In this document: piece by piece, positions 59,897 through 64,000 of the stretch | How the letters are laid out: every line of letters starts with the position of its first letter | Numbering within the stretch: the first letter of the stretch is position 1 | Program-made: the position numbers and the translations under genes | The notes under the pieces: model-generated | The model's database searches: none | Told to the model about the DNA's origin: nothing | What the model saw: only the letters and a program-made list of their open reading frames with translations | NCBI RefSeq assembly: GCF_004349215.1 | Contig: NZ_SMKU01000012.1 | Location: 1 to 64,000 of the forward strand | Length of the DNA: 64,000 bases | Reading direction: 5' to 3' | From: Actinomadura rubrisoli | GTDB lineage: Bacteria; Actinomycetota; Actinomycetes; Streptosporangiales; Streptosporangiaceae

Positions 59897-60838
59897 ATGT
59901 TCCGACGGTACGGTCTCGCACTCGCCGCGGTCGCGACCACGACGACGATCACCGGACCCGTGGCGCCCGCCGCCGCGGACCCGCATCCCGTCCTCGCCTC
60001 GCTTCCGGGCGCTCCCGAACCGCGTCCCCGAACCGCCGCCACCACCGCCGTCCTGAGCGCCAAGGTCACCAACGTCGCGCACCGCGGCGCGTCCGCGTAC
60101 GCGCCGGAGAACACGCTGGCCGCCTTCCGGCTCGCCAAGTCCAGGCATGCCGACGTCTTCGAGATCGACGTCCAGGAGACCAAGGACCACAAGCTCGTCG
60201 TCCTCCACGACTCCACGCTGGCCCGGACGACCAACGTCGAGAAGGTCTACCCCAACGGCGGGCCCTGGAAGGTCTCCAGCCTCACCCTCGCCCAGATCAA
60301 GAGGCTGGACGCGGGCTCCTGGTTCTCCACGAGGTACAGGGGCGAGCGCGTTCCGACGCTGGCCGAGGTGCTGAAGACGATGCGGAGCGCCGGGCTCGGG
60401 CTGCTGCTGGAGATCAAGAACCCGGCGAGCTACCCCGGCATCGAGCGCCGGATCGCCGCCGAGCTCAGGCGCTCCCCGGGCTGGCTGCGCAGCGACCCGC
60501 GCGAGCGCCGGCTGGTGATCCAGTCGTTCGACTGGAACTCGGTGCGCCGCTTCCACTCCGCGCTCCCCGCCGTGCCGACCGCGCTGCTGGGCGCCCCCAA
60601 GGCCGCCGACCTGCCCAAGATGGCCAAGTTCGCCGATCAGATCAACCCGAAGTACGCCGACCTGTCCGCGTCCTACGTCAAGAAGGTGCACGCCGCGCGC
60701 ATGCACGTCCTCACCTGGACGCTGGACGACCGCACCCGGATGCGCAAGGCCGTCGGCCTCGGCGTGGACGGCATCATCACCAACAAGCCCGACGTCCTGT
60801 ACAGCGTCCTGAGGTCCGCGTCCCGCGAGGCCGCCTGA
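59897..60838 (+). CDS. Secreted glycerophosphodiester phosphodiesterase
   Basis: The 313-aa protein (ATG 59897, ribosome binding site GAGAGGTGAAG) has a signal peptide (MFRRYGLALAAVATTTTITGPVAPAAA) and the GDPD TIM barrel. Catalytic residues appear as His-Arg in VAHRGASAYAPENTLAAF, the Glu-Asp pair in FEIDVQ and His in VVLHDSTLART. The C-terminal WTLDDRTRMRKAVGLGVDGIITNKPD is the family signature. It hydrolyses glycerophosphodiesters outside the cell for phosphate or glycerol supply. Confidence 0.95.
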   Translation: MFRRYGLALAAVATTTTITGPVAPAAADPHPVLASLPGAPEPRPRTAATTAVLSAKVTNVAHRGASAYAPENTLAAFRLAKSRHADVFEIDVQETKDHKLVVLHDSTLARTTNVEKVYPNGGPWKVSSLTLAQIKRLDAGSWFSTRYRGERVPTLAEVLKTMRSAGLGLLLEIKNPASYPGIERRIAAELRRSPGWLRSDPRERRLVIQSFDWNSVRRFHSALPAVPTALLGAPKAADLPKMAKFADQINPKYADLSASYVKKVHAARMHVLTWTLDDRTRMRKAVGLGVDGIITNKPDVLYSVLRSASREAA

Positions 60839-60848
60839 CCTGATCTCC

Positions 60849-60894
60849 GGCCCGATCCGGCCGCGCACCGCCTGGGTGCCGGTCCGATCGGGCC
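60849..60894. terminator. Bidirectional hairpin between convergent genes
   Basis: GGCCCGATCCGGC (60849-60861) pairs with GCCGGTCCGATCGGGCC (60878-60894) with a small bulge and a 16-nt loop. It lies between the convergent GDPD and LysR genes, 10 bp from either stop, and fits a shared terminator. Confidence 0.7.
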
Positions 60895-60905
60895 TGCCCT
60901 CTGCC

Positions 60906-61799
60906 CTAGGTAGGGGCCGGGCGAGGGAGTTCGCGGGCGCGGGCGATCAGGGCGCGTGCGGCCGGGTTGCGGGGTCCCTCGGCGCGCCAGGCGAGGACGA
61001 TGCGGCCCTGCAGCCGGGGGCGGACGATCGGCATCGTGTGCAGTTCGTCCGCGTATGCCTCCGCTGTGGGCCTGGGCAGGATCGCCACGCCGAGCCCGTG
61101 CGCGGCGAGCTGGGCGAGGACGGGCGGCTCCCCGGCCTCGAACGCGATGCGCGGGCGCAGTCCGGCGGCGGTGAACGCCTCGTCCAAGACGGCGCGGATC
61201 CCGGTGCCCTTCGGCAGGCTGATCAGGTCCCGGTCGCCGAGCGACCGCAGCGCGATCGTCGGGCGTTCCGCCAGCTCGTGGTCCCGGCTGACGGCGGCGT
61301 AAAGGGAGTGCTCGACGACGACCTGGATCTGGAGGCCCTCGGGCGGTTCGGAGCCGAGGCTGAGGAAGGCGAGGTCGATCCGTCCGGCGCGCAGCGCGTC
61401 CGCCAGGGAGGTGGTGTCGTCCTGCGTGACGGTGATCTCGACGTTCGGATGGTCGCGGTGGAAGCCGGCGAGCAGGCCGGGCAGGTTCAGGGCCCTGCTC
61501 CAGTCGATGGTGCCGATCGTGACGTGTCCGCGCAGCAGCCCGGTCAGCTCGTCCACCGACAGTCGCGCGCCTTCGACGGCCGCGAGCGCGGCCCGCGCGT
61601 AGGGCAGGACGGCCTCGCCGACCTCGGTCAGCCGGACGGTCCGTCCCGAGCGGTCGAACAGGGGCTGGCCGAGCTCGCGTTCGAGCTGCCGGATCTGCGC
61701 GCTGACGCCCGGCTGGGCGACGTGCAGGCGGGCGGCGGCCCTGGTGAAGCCGGCCTCTTCCGTCACCGCCACGAAGTACTCCAGCTGGCGCAGCTCCAT
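60906..61799 (-). CDS. LysR-family transcriptional regulator
   Basis: ATG 61799 (MELRQLEYFVAVTEEAGFTRAAARLHVAQPGVSAQIRQLERELGQPLFDRSGRTVRLTEVGEAVLPYAR) shows the standard N-terminal winged HTH; the substrate-binding half follows, 297 aa in all. LysR proteins usually control a divergent operon, here the nitrile hydratase genes starting at 61959, across a 159-bp spacer. The inducer is unknown. Confidence 0.94.
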   Translation of the reverse strand: MELRQLEYFVAVTEEAGFTRAAARLHVAQPGVSAQIRQLERELGQPLFDRSGRTVRLTEVGEAVLPYARAALAAVEGARLSVDELTGLLRGHVTIGTIDWSRALNLPGLLAGFHRDHPNVEITVTQDDTTSLADALRAGRIDLAFLSLGSEPPEGLQIQVVVEHSLYAAVSRDHELAERPTIALRSLGDRDLISLPKGTGIRAVLDEAFTAAGLRPRIAFEAGEPPVLAQLAAHGLGVAILPRPTAEAYADELHTMPIVRPRLQGRIVLAWRAEGPRNPAARALIARARELPRPAPT

Positions 61800-61958
61800 A
61801 ACGCGCGATGCTAACAGCGCGGGAATCCAGTTCCCATGCTTCTGCCGAACCTGCGCGAATGCGGCGCTGTCCGTGCGAAACCGGCCTTGTCCGTCCGACT
61901 CGGTGGTGCGCCTTTTGGGCCCTTCCGTCCGGGGATCGACGGGATTAGCGTTCCGGGC

Positions 61959-62224
61959 ATGAGCCGGGTTCACGACATGGGCGGCCAGGAGGGGTTCGGG
62001 CCCGTTCCGATCGTCGTGGGCGGCGAGCCGCCGTTCCCCGCGCCGACTGGGAGGCCCGCGTCCTCGCGCTCAACTCCGCGCTCCTGCGCGCCGGGACGTA
62101 CAACCTCGACGAGTTCCGCGACGCCATCGAACGGCTCCCGCCGGAGACCTACCTCGGGTCGTCCTACTACGAGCGCTGGCTGCTCGCCATGGAACGACTG
62201 CTGGAGGCGAAGGGCATTGTCTGA
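61959..62224 (+). pseudogene. Nitrile hydratase beta subunit N-terminal half, frameshifted
   Basis: ATG 61959 starts MSRVHDMGGQEGFGPVPIVVGGEPPFPA. The rest of the domain (DWEARVLALNSALLRAGTYNLDEFRDAIERLPPETYLGSSYYERWLLAMERLLEAKGIV, TGA at 62222-62224) lies in another frame. The lesion, equal to one missing base, is near 62035-62045. Homologues read through, so this is a pseudogene or a sequencing error. It forms the N-terminal part of the split beta subunit that would pair with the SH3-like protein downstream. Confidence 0.75.
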
Positions 62225-62519
62225 GCATCCGGCGGTGACCATCCCGGGTGGCGGCGCGTACGCCGTGGGCGATCGGGTCCGGGTCCGGACGGTCGATCCC
62301 GGGCATCACACCCGGGTGCCGCGTTACGTGCGCGGCCAGTCCGGCGTGATCGTCGGCGAGCACGGCAGGTGGCCGCTGCCGGACGACCGGGCCCGCGGCA
62401 TCGAGCCGCCGCGCGTCGAGACCGTCTACATCGTGCGCTTCGGCGCCGCCGACCTGTGGGGCGAGGGGGATCACACCGTCGCCGTCGATCTGTGGGAGTC
62501 CTACCTTGAGCCGACCTGA
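62217..62519 (+). CDS. Nitrile hydratase beta subunit C-terminal (SH3-like) protein
   Basis: The TTG at 62217, behind GGAGG, gives 100 aa; a GTG at 62235 is an alternative. The sequence VGDRVRVRTVDPGHHTRVPRYVRGQSGVIVGEHGRWPLPD...VETVYIVRFGAADLWGEGDHTVAVDLWESYLEP is the beta-barrel half of nitrile hydratase beta. In this actinobacterial type beta is split into two genes. It overlaps the alpha-subunit gene by 14 nt. Confidence 0.88.
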   Translation: MSEHPAVTIPGGGAYAVGDRVRVRTVDPGHHTRVPRYVRGQSGVIVGEHGRWPLPDDRARGIEPPRVETVYIVRFGAADLWGEGDHTVAVDLWESYLEPT

Positions 62520-63225
62520 AGGTCCCGCCGAGGCCGGCCCGGACGACGCGGACGCCGCGCCTGCGAGCCCGCCCGACACCCACGCCGAGCCCCCGTCCGG
62601 CGCCGTGGACGTCCACACCGCACAGCCCGCCGGGTCCGGCGCGCATACCGAACCGCCGGTCGCGGCGCGGGTGCGGCGGCTGGAGGAGCGGGTGATCGGC
62701 GCCGGGCTGGCGACCGACGAGCAGCTGGACGGGTTCCTGGCCGCCTACCTGCGGCGCGCCTGGCCGGTGAACGGGGCGCGGCTGGTGGCGAGGGCGTGGA
62801 TCGACCCGGTGTTCCGCGAGGTCCTGCTCGCCGACGGGAACGCCGCGGTCGCCGAGCTGGACCTTGGGCCGGGCGACGCCGCCCGCGCCGGATACCGGCT
62901 CACGGTCGTCGAGAACACGGCCCGCGTCCACAACGTGATCGTCTGCACGCTCTGCTCGTGCTACCCGGTCTCCCTGCTCGGCCCGTCCCCGTCCTGGTAC
63001 AAGAGCCACGCCTACCGGGCGCGGGTGGTGAGGGAGCCGCGGGCCGTGCTGGCGGAGTTCGGCCTGGCCCTGCCGGACGGGGTGGAGATCGCCGTCTGGG
63101 ACTCCAGCTCGGACGCCCGCTACATGGTGCTGCCGCGCCGCCCGGCCGGGTCGCAGAGCCTGGACGAGGACGGGCTGATCTCGCTTGTCACGACGAAGGG
63201 CCTGGTAGGCACCGCTTCGGTGTGA
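62506..63225 (+). CDS. Nitrile hydratase alpha subunit, cobalt type
   Basis: The 239-aa protein (TTG start, ribosome binding site GGGAG) carries the metal claw VCTLCSC in the segment VHNVIVCTLCSCYPVSLLG; Thr at the third position marks the cobalt form. The conserved PSWYKSHAYRARVVREPRAVLAEFG follows. It hydrates nitriles to amides at a metal whose Cys ligands are oxidised. The first 50 residues are an acidic, low-complexity extension. Activity needs the beta parts, one of which is frameshifted here. Confidence 0.92.
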   Translation: MSRPEGPAEAGPDDADAAPASPPDTHAEPPSGAVDVHTAQPAGSGAHTEPPVAARVRRLEERVIGAGLATDEQLDGFLAAYLRRAWPVNGARLVARAWIDPVFREVLLADGNAAVAELDLGPGDAARAGYRLTVVENTARVHNVIVCTLCSCYPVSLLGPSPSWYKSHAYRARVVREPRAVLAEFGLALPDGVEIAVWDSSSDARYMVLPRRPAGSQSLDEDGLISLVTTKGLVGTASV

Positions 63226-63316
63226 ACCATTTCTTTGACCTCTCTTGATCGCGGGGCTGCCGTCCTCAGGACTGAACTCGATCTGGCGGGTGATTACCTC
63301 ACCTGCGGGAGGTCGG

Positions 63317-64000
63317 GTGCACGGACGGCGCACATGGTCCATACGGGTGCGGATGACCGTTATTGCCGGGGCGGTCACCGCCGTTGTCTGTGCCGTCCTG
63401 GCCGTGCTGATCGTCGCCGGGGTCCGGGGCCGGGTGGCCGACTACAAGCGCCAGCAGGCCACGTCGGCGGCGCTGCAACTGGTGTACCTGATCAACCACG
63501 AGGAGGTGCCGCCGGAGCTGGACGCGCCGGAGTCGGTCGTCTTGCAGGTCCTGAACCCCCGGGGGCGGGTGGTCGCGGGGACGCCGGGGATGCGGGCGAA
63601 ACGGCCGATCGCCCGGTTCGTCCCCGACGAGCGGAGCGTGTACGCGACCAAGGTGCTGTGCCCGCCGGCGGGCCTCGAAGGGTGCATGTCCGTGGAGGCG
63701 TTCCGCATCTCCGAGGAGGACGGCGACTGGACGATCTACGCCGCCGCCGAGAGCATCCCCTGGTACGTCAGCGCCGGCCTGTGCACGTTCGCGATCAGCC
63801 TGTCGCTGCTGATCGTCCTGCTGGCCTCCCTGCGGACGTGGCGGACGGTCGACCAGGCCCTCGCCCCCGTGGACGCGATCCGGGCCGAGCTGAGCGAGAT
63901 CACCGCGCGCCGGTCGGGGCACCGCGTCCCGGTGCCGGAGAACCGGGACGAGATCAGGCTGCTGGCCGAGGCCGCGAACGCCACCCTCGACCGCCTGGAC
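63317..64000 (+). CDS. Sensor histidine kinase, N-terminal part (cut by window end)
   Basis: GTG 63317 follows GGGAGGTCG and the frame stays open to the last base (228 codons). It has an N-terminal membrane helix (ITAGAVTAVVCAVLAVLIVAGV-like), an extracytoplasmic domain of about 110 residues, a second helix (GLCTFAISLSLLIVLLASL) and the start of a HAMP domain (ALAPVDAIRAELSEITARRSGHRVPVPENRDEIRLLAEAANATLDRLD). The kinase core must lie beyond the window. Confidence 0.9.
   Translation, partial: MHGRRTWSIRVRMTVIAGAVTAVVCAVLAVLIVAGVRGRVADYKRQQATSAALQLVYLINHEEVPPELDAPESVVLQVLNPRGRVVAGTPGMRAKRPIARFVPDERSVYATKVLCPPAGLEGCMSVEAFRISEEDGDWTIYAAAESIPWYVSAGLCTFAISLSLLIVLLASLRTWRTVDQALAPVDAIRAELSEITARRSGHRVPVPENRDEIRLLAEAANATLDRLD

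Overview
The window is high-GC DNA with GTG/TTG starts, short ATGA/GTGA overlaps and Actinobacteria-typical families (DmdR/IdeR-type iron boxes, MbtH, split nitrile hydratase, LuxR two-component pair, DUF6928). It most likely comes from a filamentous actinomycete chromosome, Streptosporangiales/Actinomadura- or Streptomyces-like; the genus cannot be fixed from the sequence alone. It is a mosaic of a ferric-siderophore uptake locus, a complete-looking but unusual NRPS gene cluster, small accessory genes, and a tRNA-Phe locus stacked with remnants of integration events.

1-15 kb: the 3' part of a regulator-like gene; a siderophore uptake locus (two FecCD permeases, ATPase, lipoprotein binding protein, then a heterodimeric ABC pair) with two near-consensus iron boxes; a DUF6928 gene; a flavin monooxygenase/FMN reductase operon divergent from a MarR regulator; an aldo-keto reductase; a small P-loop kinase; an MmcQ/YjbR protein; a barstar-like protein.

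15.2-39.1 kb: an NRPS cluster organised as two divergent transcription units around a 437-bp control region. Leftward: a stand-alone C protein, A-T-C-A*-T, O-methyltransferase, A-T, 4-hydroxymandelate synthase, a fused 4-hydroxymandelate oxidase/4-hydroxyphenylglycine aminotransferase, an MFS exporter and MbtH. Rightward: C-A-T-R, a class III (GSA-aminomutase-like) aminotransferase, a stand-alone A enzyme, an unrecognised 266-aa protein and a methyltransferase. The cluster makes its own 4-hydroxyphenylglycine. It has four carrier domains and three condensation domains. One A domain has lost its C-terminal subdomain and another lacks the A10 lysine, so the stand-alone A enzyme probably loads carriers in trans. 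The last module carries a textbook aspartate code and ends in a reductase, and the adjacent aminotransferase probably aminates the released aldehyde. I infer a reductively released, Hpg-containing, aspartate-derived tetrapeptide-like product.

39.4-50.2 kb: accessory genes (YbaK-like deacylase, LuxR/histidine kinase pair, BBE-type oxidase, FAD monooxygenase, ArsR-SRPBCC-VOC operon, DHFR-like protein, a possible beta-propeller protein) mixed with wreckage: ISL3 transposase, PIN and SnoaL-like fragments, and two homologous tyrosine-integrase 3' ends on either side of the FAD monooxygenase.

50.4-56.2 kb: intact tRNA-Phe and tRNA-Asp genes, preceded by four degenerate copies of the tRNA-Phe 3' half, most with a hairpin downstream in tRNA sense. 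They delimit cassettes holding Phd/RelE-like, nucleotidyltransferase-based and two decaying HigBA-like toxin-antitoxin loci, plus a small membrane protein coupled to a Crp/HTH fusion regulator.

56.4-64 kb: core-like genes: APC amino-acid permease, membrane adenylate cyclase, secreted glycerophosphodiesterase, LysR regulator, a cobalt-type nitrile hydratase locus whose first gene is frameshifted, and the start of a HAMP sensor kinase cut by the window edge.
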